From CALSMU01 sp963926405 (GTDB lineage: Bacteria > Bacteroidota > Bacteroidia > Flavobacteriales_D > Parvicellaceae), in NCBI GenBank assembly GCA_963926405.1, contig CAWUXI010000039.1:1-18738 (forward strand): a stretch of DNA of 18,738 bases, in the 5' to 3' direction. Below, piece by piece: positions 1 to 7,372 of this stretch. Position 1 is the first letter of the stretch. Each line of letters begins with the position of its first letter. The notes below the pieces were generated by a model that was not told the origin of the DNA, did not search any database, and was given only the letters and a program-made list of their open reading frames with translations. Both the position numbers and the translations under genes were made by a program.

Positions 1-111
1 AAAACTTTCTACATAAATAAATGAAGGTACTTCCTCAGGCTTATCAATAATTTGACAACTGTTTAGAAGGGCCAAGAGTATTAAGGAAGGTATAAATACA
101 ATTGATTTCAT
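1..111 (-). CDS. Lipoprotein, N-terminal part only (cut by window edge)
   Basis: An open frame reads leftward from an ATG at 111 to the window edge, giving the first 37 residues. They form a classic lipoprotein signal: a basic start (MKS), a hydrophobic stretch, then the lipobox LNSC with the cysteine at residue 19. Mature residues include DKPEEVPSFIYVESF. I recall similar short openings in Bacteroidota lipoproteins of unknown function, but cannot verify this. Lipidation and placement in the envelope are inferred from the lipobox. It lies 101 bases downstream of the Gfo/Idh/MocA gene on the same strand and could be co-transcribed. The function cannot be told because most of the protein lies outside the window. 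Confidence 0.7.
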   Translation of the reverse strand, partial: MKSIVFIPSLILLALLNSCQIIDKPEEVPSFIYVESF

Positions 112-212
112 GTTCAATAGATTTTCAACGCTAAAGTAAAATTATTATTGTTTAGAGAAGTAATTAAATCAGTAAAATCCCTGATGGATAAACGTTCGAA
201 GGATATTCGGGA

Positions 213-1169
213 TTATAATTTTTTCATTATTTCATGTGCTGCATGTAAAGCCTTGTAGCCAGCATAGATTGAAACTGAAGGAGTTAGGTCTTTTTCTATA
301 GCGTTAACAAAGGATCTTAATTCATCCTCTATTGCATTATTCGGTTCAATATCTTCTGAGAGAATATCGATTTGTTTTTTACCTTTTTCACCCAAATCAA
401 TAGTTACAGCGAATGGATCCTCTTCCGTAACATCATGCATTTGAATTACTTCATTCTTCTTTTCTAAAAAGTCTACAGACACATAAGCATCTTGCTGGAA
501 AAATCTCGATTTCCGCATGTTTTTCATGGATATTCTACTAGCAGTTAAGTTAGCTACACAGCCATTATCGAACTCTATTCTTGCATTCGCAATATCTGGA
601 GTGTCGCTTAAAACGGAGACTCCACTAGCGTTGATTGATTTAATTTCCGAATCAACTACACTTAGAACAATATCTAGATCATGAATCATTAGATCTAAAA
701 CAACCGAAACATCTGTTCCTCTAGGATTGAACTGAGCTAATCGGTGTGTTTCAATAAACATAGGGTTTTTTAAGTGTTTAACGCTTGCCAAAAAAGCAGG
801 GTTAAACCTTTCAACATGCCCTATTTGAACCTTAATTTTCGCTTCCTCTGATAAACTAATTAAAGCTTTAGCTTCTTCAATAGTTTTCGTGATTGGTTTT
901 TCGATAAACACATGTTTGAAAGAACGCATTGCAGCAGCAGCGCAATCAAAGTGCGCAGATGTTGGGGTTACAATATCTACTATGTCACAGGCTTCGATTA
1001 AACTTTCAATGGAATCAAAAGGTATCATACCCATTTCTTGCTTAACAGTATTTCTAACATCTTCATTTTGGTCAAAAAAACCAATTAATTGTACAAAATT
1101 AGCACTTTGTAAAATTTTGAGATGAATTTTCCCTAAGTGTCCGGCACCAACAACTCCGATTTTCAGCAT
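213..1169 (-). CDS. Gfo/Idh/MocA-family NAD(P)-dependent oxidoreductase
   Basis: This 318-residue protein has the usual layout of the family. An N-terminal Rossmann fold opens with GVVGAGHLG (residues 5-13). The family EKP motif (residues 90-92, EKPITK) carries the lysine near the cofactor and substrate. The C-terminal alpha/beta domain includes GHVERFNPA (from 117) and a D-x3-H stretch (DLMIHD, 159-164) in the active-site region. Members oxidise or reduce sugars, nucleotide sugars or inositols in the cytoplasm using NAD(P). The substrate cannot be assigned here, since no sugar-pathway genes adjoin it. The start is an ATG with a promoter-like element just upstream. It is divergent from pcm. 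The length is normal and nothing is missing. Confidence 0.9.
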   Translation of the reverse strand: MLKIGVVGAGHLGKIHLKILQSANFVQLIGFFDQNEDVRNTVKQEMGMIPFDSIESLIEACDIVDIVTPTSAHFDCAAAAMRSFKHVFIEKPITKTIEEAKALISLSEEAKIKVQIGHVERFNPAFLASVKHLKNPMFIETHRLAQFNPRGTDVSVVLDLMIHDLDIVLSVVDSEIKSINASGVSVLSDTPDIANARIEFDNGCVANLTASRISMKNMRKSRFFQQDAYVSVDFLEKKNEVIQMHDVTEEDPFAVTIDLGEKGKKQIDILSEDIEPNNAIEDELRSFVNAIEKDLTPSVSIYAGYKALHAAHEIMKKL

Positions 1170-1188
1170 AAAAGTTATTTATATGAAT

Positions 1189-1222
1189 CAAAAATAATAC
1201 TTATGTCAACTAGTAATTTCAA
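1189..1222 (-). promoter_or_regulatory. Candidate promoter of the Gfo/Idh/MocA gene
   Basis: On the minus strand TATTTTTG (1189-1196) matches the Bacteroidota -7 consensus TAnnTTTG exactly. A TTG (1220-1222) lies 23 bases upstream, at the upper limit of the usual 17-23 spacing. The predicted transcript start leaves a short leader before the ATG at 1169. This is a consensus match only. Confidence 0.5.
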
Positions 1223-1275
1223 ACAATAATGTAATTATCAACACCCTTGCTTTATAAAATGAATGCTTTTAATTC

Positions 1276-1304
1276 TTGTTTTTTGAATTAGCGTATTATT
1301 TTTG
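1276..1304 (+). promoter_or_regulatory. Candidate promoter of pcm, very close to the start codon
   Basis: TTG (1276-1278), an 18-base spacer and TATTTTTG (1297-1304) match the Bacteroidota pattern TTG-N(17-23)-TAnnTTTG exactly. The last base of the -7 element is only four bases before the ATG at 1309. Transcription would therefore begin at or within a few bases of the start codon. Confidence 0.6.
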
Positions 1305-1308
1305 AATA

Positions 1309-1959
1309 ATGAAAGACACGCTAAGAGATCAAGGGAAGAGAAAAATGCTCGTTCAAGAGTTAAAGGAGAAGAAAGGGATTAACAATGCCAATGTATTAAA
1401 AGCTATAGGTAATGTACCTAGGCACTTGTTTTTTGATAAAGTATTTCATGATAATTTTGCATACAAGGACGTTGCCTTTCCAATTGGAGCGGGCCAGACA
1501 ATATCACAACCTTTTACAGTTGCTACCCAATCTTCATTATTGAAAATTGAAAAAGGCATGAAGGTTCTAGAGGTTGGCACAGGTTCAGGTTACCAAACTG
1601 CTGTATTATTAGAGTTGGGAGCTAAAGTTTATTCCATAGAACGTCAAAGAGAGTTGTTTCAGTCAGCTAAAATCACGCTTTCGAAACTGAACTATAGAGC
1701 TAATTTGTTTTTTGGAGATGGTTATATCGGTAAAGAAGCTTTTGCTCCATTCGATAGAATAATTGTAACTTGTGGTGCTCCGTTTGTGCCAGAAGAACTG
1801 GTTAATCAATTAGCTCCTAATGGAGTAATGGTAGTTCCTGTGGGTGAAGGCGTTGACCAAATAATGGTTCTAATAGAGAAATCTGAAAATGGAGAAATTA
1901 TAAAAACAGAACATGGAAGTTTTAGTTTTGTTCCAATGTTAAATGATAAACAATATTAA
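1309..1959 (+). CDS. pcm: Protein-L-isoaspartate O-methyltransferase
   Basis: This 216-residue enzyme transfers a methyl group from S-adenosylmethionine to isoaspartyl residues of aged proteins, starting their repair in the cytoplasm. The N-terminal DTLRDQGKRKMLVQEL stretch is typical of the family and fixes the start at 1309. GQTISQPFTVA (62-72) is the conserved substrate and active-site segment. VLEVGTGSG (86-94) is the methyltransferase motif I that binds SAM, and E111 in VYSIERQ is the usual ribose contact. Length and motifs are complete. It heads a plus-strand run with a barrel protein (41-base gap) and a sulfurtransferase. In related genomes I recall pcm lying beside smpB; here those two other genes lie between them. 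Confidence 0.95.
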   Translation: MKDTLRDQGKRKMLVQELKEKKGINNANVLKAIGNVPRHLFFDKVFHDNFAYKDVAFPIGAGQTISQPFTVATQSSLLKIEKGMKVLEVGTGSGYQTAVLLELGAKVYSIERQRELFQSAKITLSKLNYRANLFFGDGYIGKEAFAPFDRIIVTCGAPFVPEELVNQLAPNGVMVVPVGEGVDQIMVLIEKSENGEIIKTEHGSFSFVPMLNDKQY

Positions 1960-2000
1960 TTTATATGATCCGTTAAGGATTTGCCACATAAAATATAGCT

Positions 2001-2672
2001 ATGAAACAGATTAAATATTTACTAGTGTTAATTTCTTTTGGAATGTTTAACCAGTCTTTTTCCCAAGACACAATTGGTAAATTAACTTTTGAAACACGTT
2101 ACCAATTAAGACAAGATAGTGCATATATACCTAATCTTAAAATACGCTACTTCTTTAAAGAAAATAGTGCTTTGAGAATAGGATTGGCTTATCAATACGC
2201 GAGTGTTTTAAGAGAAATAAATGAGGTAGATGGAGATGGTGTTGGAACTGTTGAGAAATTAAACGATTTGTTGTCGTTTAATATTGGATATGAAAAACAT
2301 TTTAGAAAACACAAAGTATCTCCCTACTTAGGAGGCGAGTTGCTTTTTGGAGTTGGAAAAAATGAAGAGTATGGTTCACGAACTGATGCTGTAATATTTA
2401 TAGCGGATTATAATTACTCAGTAAAAAAACCAATAGGCCATTTTGGTGTAGCCGTTTTTTCAGGAGTTGATTTTTACGTGTTTGATAATTTATATATCGG
2501 TACAGAGTTAGGGGTCGTGTTTTCTAGTATTCATGATAAGGTTGGAGAGTTTAAAATTACAAATGAGAGTTCACTTACTGATGCGGAAATTATAACAAGT
2601 ATTCCTTCTGTTAAAACCAAGTCATTTGGTGTTGCTAATGTTGGAATGGTAAAAGTTGGGTGGAAGTTTTAA
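2001..2672 (+). CDS. Outer-membrane beta-barrel protein of unknown role
   Basis: The 223-residue protein starts with a signal peptide (MKQIKYLLVLISFGMFNQSFS) with likely cleavage before QD. The rest alternates polar and hydrophobic residues in short strand-like segments (LKIRYFF, LRIGLAYQYA, LSFNIGYEKHF, VSPYLGGELLFGV, LYIGTELGVVFS). It ends in the aromatic-terminated strand VGMVKVGWKF, as expected for an eight-strand-type OmpA/OmpW-like barrel inserted by the Bam machinery. No ligand, enzyme or porin signature is recognised. It sits 41 bases after pcm and 9 bases before the sulfurtransferase gene, so it is probably in the same transcript, though a functional link is not evident. Confidence 0.75.
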   Translation: MKQIKYLLVLISFGMFNQSFSQDTIGKLTFETRYQLRQDSAYIPNLKIRYFFKENSALRIGLAYQYASVLREINEVDGDGVGTVEKLNDLLSFNIGYEKHFRKHKVSPYLGGELLFGVGKNEEYGSRTDAVIFIADYNYSVKKPIGHFGVAVFSGVDFYVFDNLYIGTELGVVFSSIHDKVGEFKITNESSLTDAEIITSIPSVKTKSFGVANVGMVKVGWKF

Positions 2673-2681
2673 ACAGTAAGA

Positions 2682-3485
2682 ATGAATTCAACTATTGTTT
2701 CTTCAAAATGGTTAAGTGATAATTTTGATTATCCTAATTTGGTAGTTTTGGATGCAAGTCAGCCAAATGATAATTCAGAATCTAATAGGCTACAAATAAT
2801 AGGAGCAAGACCTTTTGACATTAAAGATGCTTTTAGTGATAAGTCAAGTTCCTTTCCAAATACTTTTCCTTCGAAAGAACAATTTGAAGAAGGTTGTCAA
2901 GAACTAGGAATTAATTCTTCAAGTAAAATTGTCGTTTATGATTCTCTAGGGATTTATACAAGCCCTCGCGTATGGTTCATGTTTAAAGCTATGGGGCATA
3001 AAGATATAGCTGTATTAGATGGAGGTTTTCCAGAATGGATTGCTAACGGTTTTGAAACAGAAACAATAGTAGAAAAGAAATATTCAACGGGGAACTTTAA
3101 AGCTACATTTAAATCAGAAATGATTCGAAGCATTGCCTTCGTTAAAGAAAACTTGAGTAAAAAAGAATCATTAGTAATTGACGCAAGGTCAGCTGATCGA
3201 TTTAACGGTTTAGTTCCCGAGCCGCGAGCAGATTTAAGAAGAGGAAAGATACCTAACTCGATAAACATTCCTTTTCAGAATACCCTTGAAAATGGAAAGT
3301 TTAAATCAGTGGAAAAACTAACCTGTTTATTTAAAGAAAATAATATTGAGAATAAATCGCTGGTATTTAGCTGTGGTTCAGGTATTACTGCCTGCATTGT
3401 TTTGTTGGCAACAGAATTAATTTTTGAAGGGAATAAGTCCATTTATGATGGGTCATGGACTGAATGGGCACAATTAGAAGTTTAA
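2682..3485 (+). CDS. sseA: Two-domain sulfurtransferase, 3-mercaptopyruvate type
   Basis: This 267-residue cytoplasmic protein has two rhodanese domains, as in thiosulfate and mercaptopyruvate sulfurtransferases. The N-terminal domain (about 8-130) contains VVYDSLGIYTSPRVWFMFKA and VLDGGFPEW. The C-terminal domain (about 150-267) contains VIDARSADRF, the active loop CGSGITA (231-237, with catalytic C231) and DGSWTEW near the end. A CGSG-type loop is characteristic of 3-mercaptopyruvate sulfurtransferases, whereas thiosulfate enzymes usually have CRKG. The likely reaction moves sulfur from 3-mercaptopyruvate to a thiol or cyanide acceptor, linked to cysteine degradation. It starts nine bases after the barrel gene and is the last gene of the operon. 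Substrate preference is inferred from the loop only. Confidence 0.88.
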   Translation: MNSTIVSSKWLSDNFDYPNLVVLDASQPNDNSESNRLQIIGARPFDIKDAFSDKSSSFPNTFPSKEQFEEGCQELGINSSSKIVVYDSLGIYTSPRVWFMFKAMGHKDIAVLDGGFPEWIANGFETETIVEKKYSTGNFKATFKSEMIRSIAFVKENLSKKESLVIDARSADRFNGLVPEPRADLRRGKIPNSINIPFQNTLENGKFKSVEKLTCLFKENNIENKSLVFSCGSGITACIVLLATELIFEGNKSIYDGSWTEWAQLEV

Positions 3486-3510
3486 CTTGTATTAGGTTTT
3501 AAAATATTAC

Positions 3511-3541
3511 GTAATAAGTATCTTCAGAATCAACTTATTAC
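3511..3541. repeat. Inverted repeat between convergent genes, possible weak terminator
   Basis: GTAATAAGT (3511-3519) and its exact complement ACTTATTAC (3533-3541) form a 9-base stem with a 13-base loop, 26 bases past the sulfurtransferase stop and facing smpB. The stem is AT-rich and no U-tract follows, so it is not a standard intrinsic terminator. Confidence 0.4.
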
Positions 3542-3633
3542 ACATAATACTTTATACATGCAACTTAATACAAAAATTAAAAGATAATAAAAGAAGATAG
3601 AGAGTGGTAACTGTTTTTTTGTTTTCCCGAAGT

Positions 3634-4086
3634 CTAAAAATCCTTCTTCAACCTATCCATTTCACGTTTAGCATCTTTATCTTTCATGTCCTCGCGCTTA
3701 TCATGTAATTTTTTTCCTTGAGAAACTGCTATATCTAACTTAGCCTTTCCTTTTCCATTAATAAAAAGCTTGATTGGAACTAATGTAAGACCTTTGTTTT
3801 TTAACTTTTTCTCAATTTTAATAATTTCTGTTCTATTTAATAAAAGCTTTCTGTCTCTTTTGGGTGAATGATTGTAATGTGTTCCGTTTTCATATTCTTG
3901 GATATACATATTTCTAAGAAATATTTCACCTTTTTCAAAAACACCATACGATTCCATAATGCTAGCTTTGCCTAAACGGATTGATTTAATTTCTGTACCT
4001 GTTAGTTGAATACCAGCAGTATACGTATCAATAAATTGATATTCAAACTTGGCTTTTTTATTTTTTATGTTAATCGTGTTGCTCAT
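3634..4086 (-). CDS. smpB: SsrA-binding protein SmpB
   Basis: The 150-residue protein matches SmpB along its whole length. It binds tmRNA (SsrA) and brings it to stalled ribosomes for trans-translation, tagging incomplete proteins for degradation. Recognisable family segments are INIKNKKAKFEYQFIDTYTAG, LTGTEIKSIRLGKASIMESYG, EYENGTHYNHSPKRDRKLLL, GLTLVPIKLFINGKGKAKLD and the basic tail SQGKKLHDKREDMKDKDAKR that enters the decoding centre. The ATG at 4086 gives the usual N-terminus. It is transcribed alone, divergent from the VIT/VWA gene. The ssrA gene itself was not seen here. Confidence 0.97.
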   Translation of the reverse strand: MSNTINIKNKKAKFEYQFIDTYTAGIQLTGTEIKSIRLGKASIMESYGVFEKGEIFLRNMYIQEYENGTHYNHSPKRDRKLLLNRTEIIKIEKKLKNKGLTLVPIKLFINGKGKAKLDIAVSQGKKLHDKREDMKDKDAKREMDRLKKDF

Positions 4087-4101
4087 TCAGATCTTGAAAT
4101 A

Positions 4102-4109
4102 CAAAGTTA
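4102..4109 (-). promoter_or_regulatory. Candidate -7 element of smpB
   Basis: On the minus strand TAACTTTG fits TAnnTTTG exactly and ends 15 bases before the smpB ATG, giving a short predicted leader. No exact TTG is seen at the right spacing; the closest is TTC about 21 bases upstream. Confidence 0.4.
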
Positions 4110-4192
4110 GCAAAGGTTTTTGAGTTTTTCGAAATTAAATTGAACCAATACGAACTTTGGATGTATCTACCACCAAACAAAAAATAACAGAC

Positions 4193-6379
4193 ATGAAAAG
4201 CTCAATTATTCCCTTAATACTTTCTTTATTATTCTTCAATTCTTCCTATTCTCAAATGGGGATAACAAGTGCTGAATTCGATGCACGCTTAATGAGTGAG
4301 AGCCCTTCGGTATTTGAAAATGTGGCTGTAGGTAACTCTTATGAAGTAATAAGTATTGATGTAGATGTGAAAATGAAAGATCAAATTGCTGAAGTTTCTG
4401 TGACGCAAAAACTATTGAACTCTACAGATAGAGATTTAGAGATTGAAATATTTTTTCCTCTTCCAAATGGTGGAATTGTTCAGAACTTTATGATGATGGT
4501 AGATGGTGTTGAGGTACCTGGAGAATTACTAGAAAAAGACAAAGCAAAGTCTATCTATGAAGGAATAGTTAGAAGAAAACGAGACCCTGCATTAATGGAA
4601 TATGTTGGTTATGGATTATTTAAAACCAGTGTATTTCCAGTTCCTGTTGGAAAAGAAAGAGATATCTCGGTAAGCTATACACAGGTATGCGATCGAAAAT
4701 TGGATATGATTAACTTCTCTTATCCTTTTGGGACGCAAAAATTTTCATCTAAACCTTTACGTTCAGTTAAGTTTCATGCAAGAATTCAGTCTAGTGAGGA
4801 AATAAAAAATATCTACAGCCCTACAGATGATATATTGGTTAAAAGAGGAAGTGATAAGACTGCTGATATTAGCTATGAGAAAACGTATTACACGCCGGAA
4901 AATGATTTCAAAATGACTTACTCATTGCAAAGTGGGCCAGTAGGAGCAACCGTATTGTCTTGTATGCCTGAAGAAGGTAAGAATGGATACTTTATGTTAT
5001 TGGCTAGTCCTTCTGTAGCAGAGGATGTAATTAATAAAACTGAAAAGAATATTATTTTTGTCTTAGATAGATCTGGATCAATGTCTGGAAAAAAGATTGA
5101 GCAATCGAAAAAAGCTTTGGAGTTTGTTCTCGCCAATTTAAATGAAGGAGATAATTTTAACATTGTTGATTACGATGATAGAATTGAAATGTATAAGCCT
5201 GAAATGGAGCGATACACAACTGAAAATTATAAAGAAGCCATTAATTATGTTGGTGGAATTCGATCAGGTGGAGGAACCAATATAAATGACGCACTGGTAA
5301 AATCTTTAGCTATGTTTCAAGATGAGAACAGACCTAACTACCTGTTATTTTTAACGGATGGGTTGGCTTCTTCAGGAATTACAAATGAATTGCAGATTGC
5401 TAAAAATGTAATTGATGCAAATGGAATAGGAGCCAGAATATTTGCTTTTGGAGTAGGAAATGATGTCAATGCAAGATTATTGGATAGGCTTACTTCTAAC
5501 AATGGAGGAATTACTGAATATGTTAAACCGCATGAAGACATAGAAGTTGCTGTTGCTGATTTATATGGAAATATAAGTAGCCCAGTTATGACAGATATAC
5601 ACGTTAGCTTTAGTAATACAGATGTCAGAAGTACGTATCCAGATAAACTGCCGGATTTATTTAAAGGAAGTCAATTAGTTTGGGTGGGTAAATACAACAA
5701 AGCAGGAAACAATACTATAACTGTAAAAGGGAAAGTAGGAGGAAAGGAGCAGGAGTTTGTATTCAAAGTTGATTTAGCCTCTTCCAAAGATGGTGACACA
5801 TTTGATTATTTAGAACAAATTTGGGCTTCAAGGCGCGTAGGTCATCTTATTGATCAAATTGACCTAAATGGCAGAACCGACGAATTAGTTAATGAATTAG
5901 TTAGTTTGAGTAAAGAGTTTGGAATTCTGACTCCTTACACTGCTTTTCTTGCAAGAGAAGATGTTGTGTTGTCTGATAATAGAGCTATGAAAGAGGAGAG
6001 CGTGGATGAGTTAAAAGCGTTAGAACAAGTGAGTGGAGCTTCTGCTAATAATTTAAGAAGTCAAAAGAAAGATTTTGCATCAAATACAAAGATGGCTCTA
6101 GCTAGTGAAGCAATTTCGTATGAAGATGCGGAAGGGGAATTACAAATAGTTAGTACAATAAAACAAATTGGAACGAAGACATTCTATTTAAGAGATGAAA
6201 AATGGGTTGAAGGAACGCTCGATGATAGCGAATTAAAAGCCGCAATTGAAATCAAGAAGTTTAGCGATGGTTATTTTAAAGTGGCTAAAGGACAAAAAGC
6301 AGAATTTAACAAGTATCTAGCTTTTGAAGAAGATATTGTTGTAAGGATTGACGATAAGGTTTATAGGATTATAAAGTAG
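4193..6379 (+). CDS. Secreted or periplasmic VIT and von Willebrand factor A domain protein
   Basis: From the ATG at 4193 the product has 728 residues and begins with a signal peptide (MKSSIIPLILSLLFFNSSYS, then Q). Residues of roughly 30-170 resemble a VIT (vault/inter-alpha-trypsin) domain, including the segment around PLPNGGIVQNFMM and ELLEKDKAKSIYEGI. A VWA domain spans about 285-470. It has a complete metal-ion-dependent adhesion site: D292-R-S294-G-S296, the GGGTNINDAL threonine region and D389 in LFLTDG. Such proteins bind ligands through a divalent metal. The remaining 250 residues have no transmembrane anchor, sortase signal or recognisable type IX secretion tail. I preferred this ATG to an in-frame TTG 36 bases upstream because it puts the signal peptide at the N-terminus. 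Ligand and role are unknown. Confidence 0.85.
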   Translation: MKSSIIPLILSLLFFNSSYSQMGITSAEFDARLMSESPSVFENVAVGNSYEVISIDVDVKMKDQIAEVSVTQKLLNSTDRDLEIEIFFPLPNGGIVQNFMMMVDGVEVPGELLEKDKAKSIYEGIVRRKRDPALMEYVGYGLFKTSVFPVPVGKERDISVSYTQVCDRKLDMINFSYPFGTQKFSSKPLRSVKFHARIQSSEEIKNIYSPTDDILVKRGSDKTADISYEKTYYTPENDFKMTYSLQSGPVGATVLSCMPEEGKNGYFMLLASPSVAEDVINKTEKNIIFVLDRSGSMSGKKIEQSKKALEFVLANLNEGDNFNIVDYDDRIEMYKPEMERYTTENYKEAINYVGGIRSGGGTNINDALVKSLAMFQDENRPNYLLFLTDGLASSGITNELQIAKNVIDANGIGARIFAFGVGNDVNARLLDRLTSNNGGITEYVKPHEDIEVAVADLYGNISSPVMTDIHVSFSNTDVRSTYPDKLPDLFKGSQLVWVGKYNKAGNNTITVKGKVGGKEQEFVFKVDLASSKDGDTFDYLEQIWASRRVGHLIDQIDLNGRTDELVNELVSLSKEFGILTPYTAFLAREDVVLSDNRAMKEESVDELKALEQVSGASANNLRSQKKDFASNTKMALASEAISYEDAEGELQIVSTIKQIGTKTFYLRDEKWVEGTLDDSELKAAIEIKKFSDGYFKVAKGQKAEFNKYLAFEEDIVVRIDDKVYRIIK

Positions 6380-6402
6380 GCTTTGATAATAGGAAGAGTG
6401 GC

Positions 6403-7371
6403 TTAACGATTTTTTAAAGCCAGTGTTCGTTCATTCATGAAAATGGAATTTACTGCCATATCATACGCTTTAATGTTTTTTGCCTTTTTTATTAATTTAA
6501 TTGCTTTGTTCGGGTTGTCAAAGGTTGTTGCAAAATATTCCCAAAAATGATACATTTTCATAATAATGTGTTTGGGCCCTGACAATGCCTGTTCGTATTC
6601 ATTGTAAAGTGTATCATGAAATTTACTAAATACTTCAATTCGGTTTTCAGGATAAACGGATGTTTCTTTTTTAATCATAGATGGCAGAAATGGATCGGAG
6701 ATTAATCCTCTTCCTATCATCCAATGGTCAATTTTTGGAAAACGTTCAGTCATTTCATTAAAGCGATCTACCGATGTAATATCGCCGTTGTAATAGATTT
6801 TATGAGTTGTATTATCTAAACAACGCTGAAAGGACTCCAAATCGACTCCTCCCTTGTATAGTTGTTTTCCAATTCGCGCATGGATAGCAATGTTTTTTAT
6901 TGGATACTTTTCTAGAATAGGAAATGTAGTTAGAATTTCCTCACTATTTTCATAACCCATTCTCATTTTCATTGAAACAACAATGTCAGATTCTGAATGA
7001 ACTTTATTGAGTATGCCATCAATTTTCGCTGGGTCATTTATTAGCCCAGAACCCATTCCTCGCTTGGTAACCATAGGATAGGGACACCCAAGATTCCAGT
7101 TGAGCTCATTGTATCCTAAACTTTGAACATATTTGGAAACAAACAAAAACTCGTCAGCATCATTGGTCATTATTTGAGGAATAACCGTTAGCTCGGTATT
7201 GTTTTTTGGTAAGATGTCACGTTCATAAGCAGGTTTAATATCAAGTTTTCCATTGAGGCGAATGTATGGAGCATAGAACGTGTCAATTCCACCGAAATAG
7301 TGATTAAATGCATTCCTAAATCGAAAATCTGTGAAGCCTTGTAATGGAGAAGATAATAAGGTGTATTTCAT
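6403..7371 (-). CDS. dus: tRNA-dihydrouridine synthase (DusC-like)
   Basis: The 322-residue flavoenzyme reduces specific uridines in the tRNA D-loop to dihydrouridine using FMN and NAD(P)H. It shows the TIM-barrel opening SPLQGFTDFRFR, a substrate segment with PQIMTND, and the catalytic cysteine C96 in NWNLGCPYPM. FMN-binding parts include MKMRMGYEN, IHARIGKQLYKG, IYYNGDI and IGRGLISDP. A C-terminal helical domain follows. Motifs most resemble the DusC/DusA side of the family, but position specificity (U16, U20 and so on) cannot be read. The ATG at 7371 is only one base after the stop of the upstream DUF445 gene (ATG-TAA-A-ATG), so translation is probably coupled. A further upstream TTG start would put the start inside that gene and adds a non-family N-terminus. 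Confidence 0.93.
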   Translation of the reverse strand: MKYTLLSSPLQGFTDFRFRNAFNHYFGGIDTFYAPYIRLNGKLDIKPAYERDILPKNNTELTVIPQIMTNDADEFLFVSKYVQSLGYNELNWNLGCPYPMVTKRGMGSGLINDPAKIDGILNKVHSESDIVVSMKMRMGYENSEEILTTFPILEKYPIKNIAIHARIGKQLYKGGVDLESFQRCLDNTTHKIYYNGDITSVDRFNEMTERFPKIDHWMIGRGLISDPFLPSMIKKETSVYPENRIEVFSKFHDTLYNEYEQALSGPKHIIMKMYHFWEYFATTFDNPNKAIKLIKKAKNIKAYDMAVNSIFMNERTLALKNR

Positions 7372-7372
7372 T

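Noticed and set aside
889..1125. Open frame on the strand opposite the Gfo/Idh/MocA gene
   Set aside because: It is antisense to well-conserved coding sequence and has no family resemblance; the same holds for other antisense frames in the window.
4157..4192. Upstream in-frame TTG start for the VIT/VWA gene
   Set aside because: It would place 12 polar residues before the signal peptide; the ATG at 4193 puts the signal peptide at the N-terminus.
3486..4192. ssrA (tmRNA) or tRNA gene near smpB
   Set aside because: The gaps on both sides of smpB are short and AT-rich, with no CCA-ended acceptor stem or T-loop-like sequence.
6379..6421. GGCTTT / AAAGCC arms between the VWA and dus genes as a terminator
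   Set aside because: The arms are only six bases with a 31-base loop, and both reach into the coding ends; too weak to call.
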